Notes: a model not told the origin generated them from the sequence alone. A DNA stretch of 9,828 nucleotides from Candidatus Hydrogenedentota bacterium (GCA_003552485.1 PUMX01000296.1:1-9828); one strand, 5' to 3'; shown: positions 1 to 8,527, counted from the first letter of the stretch. Translations and numbers: made by a program.

Positions 1-2866
1 AGAGCACATGAGGGGCGTCGGGCCTGTGTTCGAGATACCGATCGCACAAGGCAGCCGCCTCGGCTTGGTTGCCTAACCGGGTCTGAACCTGAATCATCTC
101 TGTAATGGCCGGGAGATTGTCTGGTTCCATAATGAGCGCGCGCGTGAGAGCTGTGGAAGCCTGTTGCCAGCGTTGGCGGTCAGGCAAGGCGAGATAGAAG
201 CGCCCTAGGGTAATCCATGGCTCTGCGTTGTCGCCGTGTTCCTCGACAAACTCCTTCAGCAATTGCTCAGCGGCGTCAATGTCTCCTTGACGCGCCAACG
301 CCCTCGCCAGCGTGACTAAGGCGTCCGCATCTTCGGGGTCGGCCTCGTAACGTTCTCTGAGCGCCTGCATGGCTTGTTCGGGAGTTCCCTCGGCAAGCAT
401 CACTTGCATATCGAGCGCATCCAATTCGGAAGCTAGTTCTTCTCCAGCGCGGCCCCGGATGGCGTCGGCAATCTGGCGGGCTTCGTCGATGTTGCCTTCG
501 CCGGCATGCGCCTCTGCAAGACGGAGTTGGGCATAGTCGTTGTCAGGGTTCTGGTCTACCACCTGACTGAGGATCTCTCTCGCCTCAGTATATCGCTGGC
601 GCCGTAAGCTGACCTCGGCATACTGAAGCTGCACCGGGTAGTTATTAGGGGCCGCCTGACGGGCCCTCTCTACGAAGTCGGCCGCGCCCGTTAAGTCCGC
701 TTGGCGCAACCGAACCTCGCTCATCCCGAGCAACGCCTGCACATTGCCGGGGTCCCGCTCCAAGAGGCCGCGCAATTCACCTTCAGCGGCCTCGGTATTG
801 GGCGGGTCTTGCCTCAGGTGAATCTCCGCTCGCAAAAGAGCAATCTGTGGGTTTTGCGCCGCTGTCTCTGCGGCTTCATCAAGCAACGATCTGGCGCGGG
901 CCAGATTTTCCTCGCCACCCTGGCGCACTTTCTCGCGTGCGGCCTCAAGTCTTATTGCGGCGATACGCTCAGCCAGGGCGTCGCCCAACTCCTCGGTTTC
1001 GAATTCTTCGAGCCGGGCGAGCCGTTCTTCCGCAGATATGCCCGCGTCTGCGAATAGTAGGCTGGCTGCTTCGATCTGACGTGCGTCGTCTCCAGAAAAA
1101 TGTTCTTGCGCCAATGTCATGAACTCGTAGGCCAATGCGGAATGGCCCCGATTACGCACGAAGTCCGCCCATCTGATAATGTCGTCCACCGATAGCTCCC
1201 CATCGGCCAGCGTCTCCAAATATGATTCTCGCGCTTCGTCTAGATCGTCCTCTGCGAGGGCTACGCTAACTCGAGTAAGCATCACTTCTTCGTTGCTGAC
1301 ATTGGCGGCCATTGCGTCGTCCAAGACCTGGCGCGCGCCGGCTGGATCGTCCAAGGCGAGGTATACGTCCGCCAGCGCTTGGTACGCGGCCGCGGAACGT
1401 GGGTTGCGCGCAATGGCGTTGTTCAGGAGGTTCTTGACGGTATCCGCCTGTGCCGCCTCGTTTCCTTGCCGCATGGCGGTATCGAACAGATTCAACGCCG
1501 CAGCGATCAACGTCTGAGCATCACCGCCGCCAGCGTCGAGTATAGACACCGCTAGGTTCGCCAGTTCCCGTTCGCTGTCTTGACCATGCACCTCGCTGGC
1601 CAACAACATGCGCGCGTGATGTTCATCGGGGAACCGGCGGAGATAGCTCTCGAGCGCGCCTCGGGCCATCTCGCGTTGACCGGATTGGATGTAGGCCACC
1701 GCCATGAAATAGTGGGCGGGGGCGAGGTCAGGCGCCTGATCGTGGACGTTGGCGAGCAGCCGCGCGGCCTCATCGGGTTCACCAGTGATAAGCTTCTCCC
1801 GGCCCTCGAAGTAAGTTTCGATAAGCGTATTCTGTGGGAACGCGTCCATATAGGCGTCGACCGTTTGCCATCCGGCCTCCAGATCCTCTTGACCGAATTG
1901 GAGTTCGGCCAACGCAAGCAACGCGCCCGGCGTGTCGATGCGCGTTAAGGGGTCCATTTCTTCAAGGATCGTTGTTGCGCGTTCGATGTCGCCCGTGCGC
2001 TGATACGCTTGCGCAAGCGTTAATTGGGTGCGCCCGTCCTCCGGCGCGATTGCGGCGGCGCGCTCGGCCAGCGCGAGCCCTGTCGAGGCCTGGTGCTGGG
2101 TCAGGTAGAAACGGGCGGCCGCTCTCAATACCGACGCGTCGTCGGAATCTTGAGCAAGCGCTCGTTCAAACGCCTCTGCTGCCCGCCGCATCTCGCCGAT
2201 TTCGGCAAAGAAGCTGCCTTGTTCAGCTTGAAAAGCTGCGTCATCGCCCAAAATCGATTCACCCGTTTCGATGACATCGAGCGCCTGTGAGGTGAGCCCG
2301 CGCGCATGAAGGCGCGCCGCGAGCCGGCCATAAACCTCGGGGTTCTGTGTTTCCGCTTCGACAAGCTCGCGGTAGGCGTTGATGGCGCTGTCAACGCGGT
2401 CCATTTCATCAAGAGCGCGCGCGTAATAGAAGCGAAGCTCTTCGTTGTCCGGGTCGTCTTGTAGCCGCCGTTCGGTCATGAAGGCAAGGTCGCCCCAAGA
2501 CTCTGTTTGCAGATATAGGTCGAAGAGCGCCTCGTCGGCATCCTCATTATCCGGGTCATAACGGAGCAATTGGTTGTAGGCTACGATGGCTTGCTGAAGC
2601 CGGCCCCGGCGGTTGCTCTGCATGTTAAAGAGCACGTCGATATACTCCTGGAGCACGTCGACATCTTCTGGATTACGGCCGAGGTAGTTTGTGTAATTGC
2701 TACGCGCCGGGCCCCATTCTTCTTCGCTGGCGAACTCCCGAGCCTTACTCAGCCATTCCCGTTCTTGGTTGGCGCGGTACAAGAGGAGGCCTCCAACCGC
2801 GCCCGCTCCGAGCAGGATGAGGACCAGGCAACTTATACCGAGTGCGATCCACAGTCTTCGTCCCAT
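1..2866 (-). CDS. Large membrane-anchored TPR-repeat protein, partial (C-terminus beyond left edge)
   Basis: An uninterrupted reading frame runs from an ATG at 2866 to the left edge: 955 codons with no stop, so the C-terminus is missing. Residues about 5-29 form one strongly hydrophobic segment after a short Arg-rich start, read as a signal anchor or uncleaved signal peptide. The rest, about residues 35-955, is almost wholly helical. It shows many degenerate TPR-like units with the expected Ala/Gly/Tyr/Pro spacing; recognisable units lie near residues 85-110, 150-165, 225-245, 390-415, 490-520, 735-780 and 840-920. Composition is acidic and Ala/Leu/Glu-rich. No catalytic domain is visible. 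The gene follows the glycosyltransferase by 12 bp, in the same frame after one TAG stop, with no clear Shine-Dalgarno of its own, which suggests coupled re-initiation. TPR proteins in EPS loci (PrsT of exosortase-linked clusters, AlgK, the BcsC N-terminus) act as periplasmic scaffolds. A similar role is inferred here; orthology to any of them is not shown. Confidence 0.9.
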   Translation of the reverse strand, partial: MGRRLWIALGISCLVLILLGAGAVGGLLLYRANQEREWLSKAREFASEEEWGPARSNYTNYLGRNPEDVDVLQEYIDVLFNMQSNRRGRLQQAIVAYNQLLRYDPDNEDADEALFDLYLQTESWGDLAFMTERRLQDDPDNEELRFYYARALDEMDRVDSAINAYRELVEAETQNPEVYGRLAARLHARGLTSQALDVIETGESILGDDAAFQAEQGSFFAEIGEMRRAAEAFERALAQDSDDASVLRAAARFYLTQHQASTGLALAERAAAIAPEDGRTQLTLAQAYQRTGDIERATTILEEMDPLTRIDTPGALLALAELQFGQEDLEAGWQTVDAYMDAFPQNTLIETYFEGREKLITGEPDEAARLLANVHDQAPDLAPAHYFMAVAYIQSGQREMARGALESYLRRFPDEHHARMLLASEVHGQDSERELANLAVSILDAGGGDAQTLIAAALNLFDTAMRQGNEAAQADTVKNLLNNAIARNPRSAAAYQALADVYLALDDPAGARQVLDDAMAANVSNEEVMLTRVSVALAEDDLDEARESYLETLADGELSVDDIIRWADFVRNRGHSALAYEFMTLAQEHFSGDDARQIEAASLLFADAGISAEERLARLEEFETEELGDALAERIAAIRLEAAREKVRQGGEENLARARSLLDEAAETAAQNPQIALLRAEIHLRQDPPNTEAAEGELRGLLERDPGNVQALLGMSEVRLRQADLTGAADFVERARQAAPNNYPVQLQYAEVSLRRQRYTEAREILSQVVDQNPDNDYAQLRLAEAHAGEGNIDEARQIADAIRGRAGEELASELDALDMQVMLAEGTPEQAMQALRERYEADPEDADALVTLARALARQGDIDAAEQLLKEFVEEHGDNAEPWITLGRFYLALPDRQRWQQASTALTRALIMEPDNLPAITEMIQVQTRLGNQAEAAALCDRYLEHRPDAPHVL

Positions 2867-2878
2867 AGTCTTTGAAGT

Positions 2879-3784
2879 CTATCCTGTAGGTCGTGACGAA
2901 CGGTGCGATCCGGCCGCCTTCAACGTTTCGCGGATATCCCGCCACATAAGTACAGCAAAATACGAGTCTTCGATGAGATAACGGCGCCAGAGCCGTCTAG
3001 GTTCGCGACACAAGCGCCAAAGCCATTCTAGCCCGATGTGTTGCACAAGCCGGGGCGCGCGCCGAATGTGTCCGGCTGCAAAATCCAACGCCGCGCCGAT
3101 GCCCAGGCAGACCGGCACGCCAAGAGCCTGGTAGTGCCGGTGCATCCAGAGCTCTTGCTTAGGCGCGCCCAACGCCACGAAGAGCAGGTCGGGGGATGCG
3201 TTTCGTATGGCATCCAAAGCGGCAGCGTTGGCATCCGGATCTTTCTCGAATCCGAGCGGTGGACAGTAGGCGCCAGCTATGTTCAAAGAGGGATGCCGCT
3301 TCTTCAAGTTCTCGGCCGCCTTTGCCGCAATTCCTTCTGCCGCGCCAAAGAAGAACACCCGGTGCTCGCGTTCAGCGGCGTGAGCGCAGAGCCACGGGAC
3401 CAAGTCGGATCCACTTAGTTTCTCGCCCAGCGGCCGGCGCAGCAACCGCGCGGCCCACATGAGCGGCGTTCCATCCGGCAGGGCCAGGAACGCGTCGGCA
3501 TAGGCGGCGCGCAATGCCGGATTGCGGTGATACATGCAGATGTGGTCTACGTTTGGGGTGACGATGAATCCCGGCGTTCTGGAACGTATTCGCGCGTCGA
3601 CCTGCTCGCACAGGCCAGCGAAGTCCAGACACGCCATAGGGACGCCGCAGAGACGCGTATGACCGCTCTTTAGCGGCGCAGGCCCCGGCCGTGTTTCGAC
3701 AACCGCTTCCGGCGCGGGCGCCATCCGCTGCTTCATCTGTATCAACGGAAGCCTACTCATCCGGACGCCAGGTTCCTCTATCAT
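2879..3784 (-). CDS. WecG/TagA/CpsF-family glycosyltransferase
   Basis: The 301-residue product matches the WecG/TagA/CpsF family (GT26), which transfers an N-acetylmannosamine-type or other hexose unit from a UDP-sugar to a polyprenyl-linked acceptor on the cytoplasmic face of the membrane. Family landmarks are in order: a TPNVDH stretch (Thr76, Asp80), LPDGTPLMW (Asp104), SGSDL at 124-128, GAPKQELWM at 206-214 and GAALDFAAGHIRRAP at 230-244. Thr76 and Asp104 are 28 residues apart, the same spacing as Thr37 and catalytic Asp65 of characterised TagA. The Arg/Trp-rich C-terminal tail after residue 245 fits the membrane-associating appendage of the family. Residues 1-40 are a Pro-rich extension. 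The ATG at 3784 is chosen because GAGGAA (3792-3797) lies 7 nt upstream; this makes the gene overlap the 3' end of the wzc-like gene by 32 bp. An ATG at 3760 is possible but has a weaker site. The exact sugar cannot be read from the sequence. Confidence 0.93.
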   Translation of the reverse strand: MIEEPGVRMSRLPLIQMKQRMAPAPEAVVETRPGPAPLKSGHTRLCGVPMACLDFAGLCEQVDARIRSRTPGFIVTPNVDHICMYHRNPALRAAYADAFLALPDGTPLMWAARLLRRPLGEKLSGSDLVPWLCAHAAEREHRVFFFGAAEGIAAKAAENLKKRHPSLNIAGAYCPPLGFEKDPDANAAALDAIRNASPDLLFVALGAPKQELWMHRHYQALGVPVCLGIGAALDFAAGHIRRAPRLVQHIGLEWLWRLCREPRRLWRRYLIEDSYFAVLMWRDIRETLKAAGSHRSSRPTG

Positions 3785-6110
3785 CGTCTGCTTCCTCAGG
3801 GTCCCAATCGCCTCCCGGGGCGCGTTCGTCGATCAGAAGGACCGGCGTGGCTACTTCCTCTCTGTAATTGGAAGACGGTTTCTGGTTCTTGCCGTTTCCG
3901 TTGCTGCTAAGCGCCTTATGATCGTCTGGGTAATCGTAGTAGAGGCGCACATTGTGCCGCAGGTAGCCGCCGCGATGAGGCCGGATGCCATTGAGAACGA
4001 TGCCGACCAAACTGGCGCCAACGCCATGCATGTCATTGATGGCTCGCCGAAGCATGCCCAGCGAGGAAACCCCGGCTCCGACCACCATGATGACCCCATC
4101 AGCGAGGGGCGCAACGAGTTTGGCATCCGACATCAACAAGCATGGCGGGCTGTCGATGATGATATGGTCGTAAACCTCCTCGGTTTGCTCGAGGAATTCC
4201 ACGGCCTCACGCGAGGCTAGTTTGCCTACAAGCTCCTTGGATCGTGTGCCTGGTCCGAGCGCCCACAGATTCGGGTAATCCGTTGGCCGGACAGCGTTTT
4301 CCGCGGTGATATCGCCACACAGCACGTCGGACAGGCCTTCAGCGGGATCCATGCCAAAGGTGTACTCAACACTGGGGCGCCGCGTGCTGATATCGATGAG
4401 CAGTACTCGCCGGTTAGCTTGCGCGAGGGTGAGCGCGACGTTACACGCCAACGAGGTCTTTCCGTCGCTGCGCGAAGGGCTCACCACCAGGCAAGTGTTA
4501 AGCTCGGCGGAGCCTTCCGGGGGATAGATAATGCGCGAGAGTATGCGCCGGTATTCATCTGAGGTCGTTGAGTCAGGATGCTCCGCGGTAAGCAGCGCAG
4601 GAATGACGTCCGCGGGCAGACGATCTTCCTGGACATGCGGTATGCTCGCCAACACGGGCAGGCTCGTCACCGCCGATACATCCTGCCGCGTGCGAACCTG
4701 TTGATCAGCTAGTTCTCGCCACAGCCCCACGCCGACGCTGACGCCGCCTGCAAACATTACACCGAGCAACATCAATTGATAACGCCGCCCATAGCTCGGC
4801 CGTTGCGGCGCGGTAGGCGCGGCCGCCTCGCTGATGCGCGCAGGGGCCTTACTCTCGACGTTGATCTGATAGATTTCGTCGCTGACCCGTTGAATGCGCC
4901 GCTGGGTGCGGTCCGCGGCTTGCTCCATTTCCCGGATCTCCGACCACGCGCGCGAGCGGTCAACTTCGTCCTGGCGATGTTCCTCGATGAGCCCGGCGAA
5001 CCTTTCTTTGCGTTGCTCAGCGCTTTCAAGGTCACGCTGGGCCATCGTAAGATCGGCTTTCGTCTTGGCCAGCATATTCTCGAGCGCTTCCGCGCGCGCC
5101 GCCTGTTCGACCCGGGAAAGCTCCCGTTCCATGGCCTCCTTGTCGCGAACCTTGGCGTTCAATTGCGGCGCGGTGTCGCTGTACCGTTCGCGAAGAATAG
5201 CGATATCAGCCTCCAAGGCGATTAGCTCGCCGCGCATACGCTGAACACGGCTGTCGTTGGCCGCGCGTTCCTCGATGTTAAGTTCATAAATCGGTTGCGA
5301 CGGATTGCTGCCGCGCTGTTCCTGGAGCGCCTCAATGCGCTCCACAAGCCGCTCCAGTTGCTGGACGCTGTTCTCCGCCTCGGTCAGATCCGCCTCGGCC
5401 ATGCTCAAACCCTGGTGATAGGATTCTTGAAAAGAGCCATAGACGCCGCCCATTCCCTCCATGATCGGGAGGTTGAGTTCCTGGCGCGCGCGCCGTATGC
5501 GTTGCATCTGCCCTTCCCACTCGTTGCGGAGGTCGGCCTGTTCATCGTATAAGGTTCTCAGCCGTTCGCCGCCGACGGTGCGTTCTTCGCCCAGAGCGTA
5601 GTCCATGTAATGCTCTTTAACATTACTTACGACGGTGAGCGCCGATTGGCGATCGGGGGCGGTGGCGCGGATCGTGATAAGCTCACTGCCGCCCCGCGTT
5701 CGAGCGCTGACGGCGCTCATGAGTTCGTGCAAGGGATCCTCGGCTTCCTGCAACCACGCCAACTGTTGGATCTCTGGCTCAGTCAGTACCCGGTTAAGGA
5801 TGGCCGCTCCTTCGATCATTCCCACTTGGGTCGCCACAAACTGGCTGTAGGAACCACGTCCACCGTCCCGAGCTCCGTCCAACACCGAGGGCGCGTTAGC
5901 GGCCGCACGGATGACAGCGGTGGCTTCGTATTCGATAGGTACGGCAAACCACGCCGTGAGGAGGGCCGGAATCGCGAGCAGCAGAAACACCGCAATCATA
6001 AGCGGCAGGCGCAGCCGCAACATGCGCTTTATGTTGACGTTATGCTCTTGCCGCGGTTGACTTTGGCCATCGGTAAGCAGATTCAGTTCGGACGAGAATT
6101 CGTGTGACAT
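3753..6110 (-). CDS. Wzz/Wzc-type polysaccharide co-polymerase with BY-kinase-like C-terminal domain
   Basis: The 785-residue product has the layout of a class 2a polysaccharide co-polymerase. A first membrane helix lies at about 34-58, a Wzz-type region follows, then a long coiled coil at about 180-410, a Pro-rich stretch (431-438), a second membrane helix at about 444-462, and a cytoplasmic P-loop kinase domain from about 515. Such proteins set polysaccharide chain length and, by tyrosine autophosphorylation, control assembly with a Wza-type channel. Walker B is good (IIIDSPP, Asp653, then SDA 661-663). Walker A is SPSRSDGKT (544-552), lacking the usual PGEGK form. Walker A' is LLIDISTRRP (570-579), with Ser575 where the family's second Asp is expected. 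Tyrosines near the C-terminus are few (716, 724, 725, 727, 749), followed by an acidic tail. It may therefore be a weak or altered kinase. AAGGAG (6116-6121) lies 5 nt before the ATG and overlaps the stop of the upstream export gene, so translation is probably coupled. Confidence 0.95.
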   Translation of the reverse strand: MSHEFSSELNLLTDGQSQPRQEHNVNIKRMLRLRLPLMIAVFLLLAIPALLTAWFAVPIEYEATAVIRAAANAPSVLDGARDGGRGSYSQFVATQVGMIEGAAILNRVLTEPEIQQLAWLQEAEDPLHELMSAVSARTRGGSELITIRATAPDRQSALTVVSNVKEHYMDYALGEERTVGGERLRTLYDEQADLRNEWEGQMQRIRRARQELNLPIMEGMGGVYGSFQESYHQGLSMAEADLTEAENSVQQLERLVERIEALQEQRGSNPSQPIYELNIEERAANDSRVQRMRGELIALEADIAILRERYSDTAPQLNAKVRDKEAMERELSRVEQAARAEALENMLAKTKADLTMAQRDLESAEQRKERFAGLIEEHRQDEVDRSRAWSEIREMEQAADRTQRRIQRVSDEIYQINVESKAPARISEAAAPTAPQRPSYGRRYQLMLLGVMFAGGVSVGVGLWRELADQQVRTRQDVSAVTSLPVLASIPHVQEDRLPADVIPALLTAEHPDSTTSDEYRRILSRIIYPPEGSAELNTCLVVSPSRSDGKTSLACNVALTLAQANRRVLLIDISTRRPSVEYTFGMDPAEGLSDVLCGDITAENAVRPTDYPNLWALGPGTRSKELVGKLASREAVEFLEQTEEVYDHIIIDSPPCLLMSDAKLVAPLADGVIMVVGAGVSSLGMLRRAINDMHGVGASLVGIVLNGIRPHRGGYLRHNVRLYYDYPDDHKALSSNGNGKNQKPSSNYREEVATPVLLIDERAPGGDWDPEEADDDRGTWRPDE

Positions 6111-6119
6111 AGAAACTCC

Positions 6120-7379
6120 TTACGGCGTGACCGTGGTTGCTAACGGGACAAGCCCCGTGCCGACCTGTTGTATGGTCTGAAGCAGATTGACCACTTCTCT
6201 CGTTCCGTCCGCGTCACGAGCAACCCCACGCAATCTGTCGCGAGCGTACCATGTATTCAACGCCTGCGTGTACAGGCTCATCACCGGCGATATGGTCCCG
6301 GTGTATTGGCTAACGAACTCTTGCAGGCGCACAATGTTTCGACGTGGCACGTAAACGATGTCACCGGGCTCGATCAAAATGTCATCGCCTGTGCGCAAGA
6401 TGTGCCGGTAATCGATCAGCAGGATCTCTGTGTGCTCGGGATCTATTTCCCGCATCAGTACGACACGATTAATCCGGCCGGTTGCGGGGACGTGACCGCC
6501 TGCGCGCGCCATGAGCTGCAGCAAAGTCATTCCCGGGGCCAACTGATAAACGCCGGGCGAACGAACTTCGCCTAGGAGATAAACTAGGTTCACACCCTCG
6601 GGTATGTACACAACGTCGCCGGGATAGATGAGCGTTTCCGACTCGTGAGAACCCGGTGTGGTCAAGTTGCGCAGGTCGAACTCGAGCACATCGCGGTACT
6701 CATCCATTGTGCGGATCACGTAGGCTCGCGTCAGTTGGCCCTGCGTTCCAATAAAGGTCATCTGGTCACGCTGTGTCATCCGCGGTCCGCCCGCGTTGTT
6801 GATAGCATCGAGCAGCGTGACCGGGCGGTCGTACGGAAAGTATGAGGGGCGTTGTACGTCGCCCATAACGTAATACCGTTTGCTTTGGGTGTCCACGATA
6901 GTCAAGGTGAGTTGAGGATCCTTGAAGACCTCGGTAAAAGTATCCGAAAGCTTGTCGACCGCCTCTTGCCTTGTAAGTCCCGCGAGCTCGATATCGGGCA
7001 CAAGAGGCAGCGAGACGTGCCCGTCATAGCGAACCACCACCTGCCGGCTCAAGCCAGGATCGTCAAACGACTCGAACTGTAAGACATCGCCCGCATCGAT
7101 TTGGTAATCCATGGAGAGCGGATCAAAGTCCTCGGGAATCTCCCGCCGTTCCCCCTCGTCAACGATCGACCGAACCCCCTCGGCGTTTTCCGCCTCCTCC
7201 CCGTGCAATTCATCCGTGCGGGTGGTCATGCTTTCCTCGGCCACGGAGTGTCTGTCGGTTACCGATGTCGAGACGACCGGCCCTGAGCCTGTGGCGCAAC
7301 CGAGGATGACGAGGCACAAAAGCACACTGCAGAGCACCGGGGTTCGTGCTACAACGCGGATGAGCCACTTACTTTTCAT
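6120..7379 (-). CDS. Wza-type polysaccharide export outer-membrane lipoprotein (Poly_export + two SLBB domains)
   Basis: The product (419 residues from this start) is a polysaccharide export protein that forms the outer-membrane channel for EPS or capsule. It begins with a lipoprotein signal: Lys/Arg-rich start, hydrophobic core, then VILGC with the lipidated Cys at residue 28; Leu at -2 is slightly atypical. A linker rich in Ser/Thr/Glu follows. The Poly_export domain spans about 91-163 (YQIDAGDVL, then the DGHVSLPLV stretch). Two SLBB domains lie at about 168-258 (YYVMGDVQRPSYF) and 265-346 (YLLGEVRSPGVYQL). The last 70 residues are helical and could supply the membrane-spanning ring. An in-frame ATG four codons earlier (7391) overlaps the upstream stop as ATGA. 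The ATG at 7379 is preferred because GAGGGA sits just before it and the signal peptide then starts MKSKW. The wzc-like partner lies 9 bp downstream, the usual pairing. Confidence 0.95.
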   Translation of the reverse strand: MKSKWLIRVVARTPVLCSVLLCLVILGCATGSGPVVSTSVTDRHSVAEESMTTRTDELHGEEAENAEGVRSIVDEGERREIPEDFDPLSMDYQIDAGDVLQFESFDDPGLSRQVVVRYDGHVSLPLVPDIELAGLTRQEAVDKLSDTFTEVFKDPQLTLTIVDTQSKRYYVMGDVQRPSYFPYDRPVTLLDAINNAGGPRMTQRDQMTFIGTQGQLTRAYVIRTMDEYRDVLEFDLRNLTTPGSHESETLIYPGDVVYIPEGVNLVYLLGEVRSPGVYQLAPGMTLLQLMARAGGHVPATGRINRVVLMREIDPEHTEILLIDYRHILRTGDDILIEPGDIVYVPRRNIVRLQEFVSQYTGTISPVMSLYTQALNTWYARDRLRGVARDADGTREVVNLLQTIQQVGTGLVPLATTVTP

Positions 7380-7383
7380 GGAA

Positions 7384-7389
7384 TCCCTC
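7384..7389 (-). promoter_or_regulatory. Ribosome binding site deciding the export-lipoprotein start
   Basis: On the minus strand GAGGGA precedes the ATG at 7379, with the GAGG core 6 nt away. The site overlaps the TGA stop of the activator gene (7388-7390), so ribosomes ending there are placed to restart. The alternative ATG at 7391 has no comparable site. Confidence 0.7.
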
Positions 7390-8518
7390 ATTCTGTATCC
7401 AACTTGCCAATATTGTACGCCCGCATTCGACGAAGAAGCGAACTGTAGCTAATATCTAGTAGCTTTGCGGCCTTGCGCCGATTCCATAGGGTGTGTTGAA
7501 GGGCATCTTGAATCAGCATACGTTCCGTTCGTTCAACGGCGCGCCGCGCTGCTTCCTTTAGCGAGGGAAACTCCGGCTTGCCGCCATTGTCAGAGTCTTG
7601 GTTAGCGTTGGTTTCTTCTGTGTCATTGTGGCGGGTCCCTGATTCATCACGGAAAGTGGATACCACCATCCGCTTCTCGTCTCCTTCAAGATCTTCGCCA
7701 AGGGCGTCGCTCCCGTTGGCGCTTTGATTCTCCGCCGTGATGAGATGTTCTGGGTCTCCGGTAGTGACATATTTCTTTACTTGAGAACCCAATTCCCGAA
7801 CATTGCCGCGCCAAGGCAGCTCGCACATGCGCTCGATGTAGCGATGCTCAATAGGTCTATACGTTTTATCTTGTCTTGAACAGTAATTGTAGTTGAAGTG
7901 CTCCGCCAGTAATGGAATGTCTTCAACGCGTTCCCGAAGAGGCGGCAAATGGATATGCATCTCCGATAATCGGTAATACATATCTTCCCGCATGCGCCCG
8001 TCTTGCACCGCTTCGTTGAGCGAAACATTGGTCGCGGCGATTAGGCGCACGTCGACTTCAATGGGCGTGACCCCGCCAATGCGCATGATCGGCTCCCCGT
8101 CGAGCACTTGCAACAGCTTGCCTTGTAGGCTCAGTGGCGTTTCCGCAATCTCGTCCAAGAACAACGAGCCCTCGTGCGCCAATTCACAGCGGCCAGGCTT
8201 TGCTCCGCGGGCCCCGGTAAACGCTCCCCGTTCAAAGCCAAATAGTTCGCTTTCGAGCATGTTTTGAGGAATGGCGGGGCAATTCACTTTAATGAGCGGT
8301 TTTGACGAGCGCGGACTGCGCTTGTGTAGCAGGCGGGCGGCGATTTCCTTGCCTGTTCCGCTTTCCCCTGTGATGAGCACAGTCAGGCTTGAATGAGCTA
8401 AGCGGCGAATGAGGTGGTTGGCCTTTCTTATCTTATGGCTGTGGCCAAGCAGAAGCTCATTCAGCGGTGTTTGGATGTGCTCTTCGACGGCCTGGCTATT
8501 GGTCGAGGCGTTGGCCAA
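7388..8518 (-). CDS. Sigma-54-dependent enhancer-binding protein lacking a receiver domain (AAA+ and Fis-type HTH)
   Basis: This is a bacterial enhancer-binding protein: it hydrolyses ATP to open promoter complexes of RNA polymerase with sigma-54. In the 376-residue form given here: Walker A GESGTGKE at 51-58, the sigma-54-contacting GAFTGA loop at 98-103, Walker B LFLDE at 119-123, sensor I RLIAATN at 158-164, putative Arg fingers at 177 and 183, and WRGNVREL (sensor II) at 236-243. A low-complexity acidic linker (about 263-318) leads to a Fis-type helix-turn-helix at about 332-372. Only about 20 residues precede the AAA+ module, so there is no receiver, GAF or PAS domain, as in PspF-type activators. 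No ATG or GTG is available upstream of the AAA+ module. The TTG at 8518 is chosen for its GGAGG site; a TTG at 8560 would add 14 residues. As first gene of the operon it probably regulates the export genes and itself. Confidence 0.93.
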   Translation of the reverse strand: MANASTNSQAVEEHIQTPLNELLLGHSHKIRKANHLIRRLAHSSLTVLITGESGTGKEIAARLLHKRSPRSSKPLIKVNCPAIPQNMLESELFGFERGAFTGARGAKPGRCELAHEGSLFLDEIAETPLSLQGKLLQVLDGEPIMRIGGVTPIEVDVRLIAATNVSLNEAVQDGRMREDMYYRLSEMHIHLPPLRERVEDIPLLAEHFNYNYCSRQDKTYRPIEHRYIERMCELPWRGNVRELGSQVKKYVTTGDPEHLITAENQSANGSDALGEDLEGDEKRMVVSTFRDESGTRHNDTEETNANQDSDNGGKPEFPSLKEAARRAVERTERMLIQDALQHTLWNRRKAAKLLDISYSSLLRRMRAYNIGKLDTE

Positions 8519-8527
8519 GACAGCGTC

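Noticed and set aside
701..1122. Plus-strand open frames of about 90-120 codons across 701-2290
   Set aside because: They are antisense to the continuous TPR reading frame, show no domain, and reflect GC-rich third positions of the real gene.
2827..2830. Possible lipobox at Cys13 of the TPR protein
   Set aside because: The preceding residues are Gly-Ile-Ser with Gly at -3, which is not a normal lipobox, and the hydrophobic stretch continues well past the Cys, so a membrane anchor fits better.
2745..2945. 66-codon minus-strand frame spanning the glycosyltransferase/TPR junction
   Set aside because: It overlaps both well-supported genes in another frame and has no domain or ribosome site.
5610..6107. 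165-codon plus-strand open frame
   Set aside because: It lies wholly antisense to the N-terminal part of the wzc-like gene, whose domains and ribosome site are clear; its translation has no recognisable motif.
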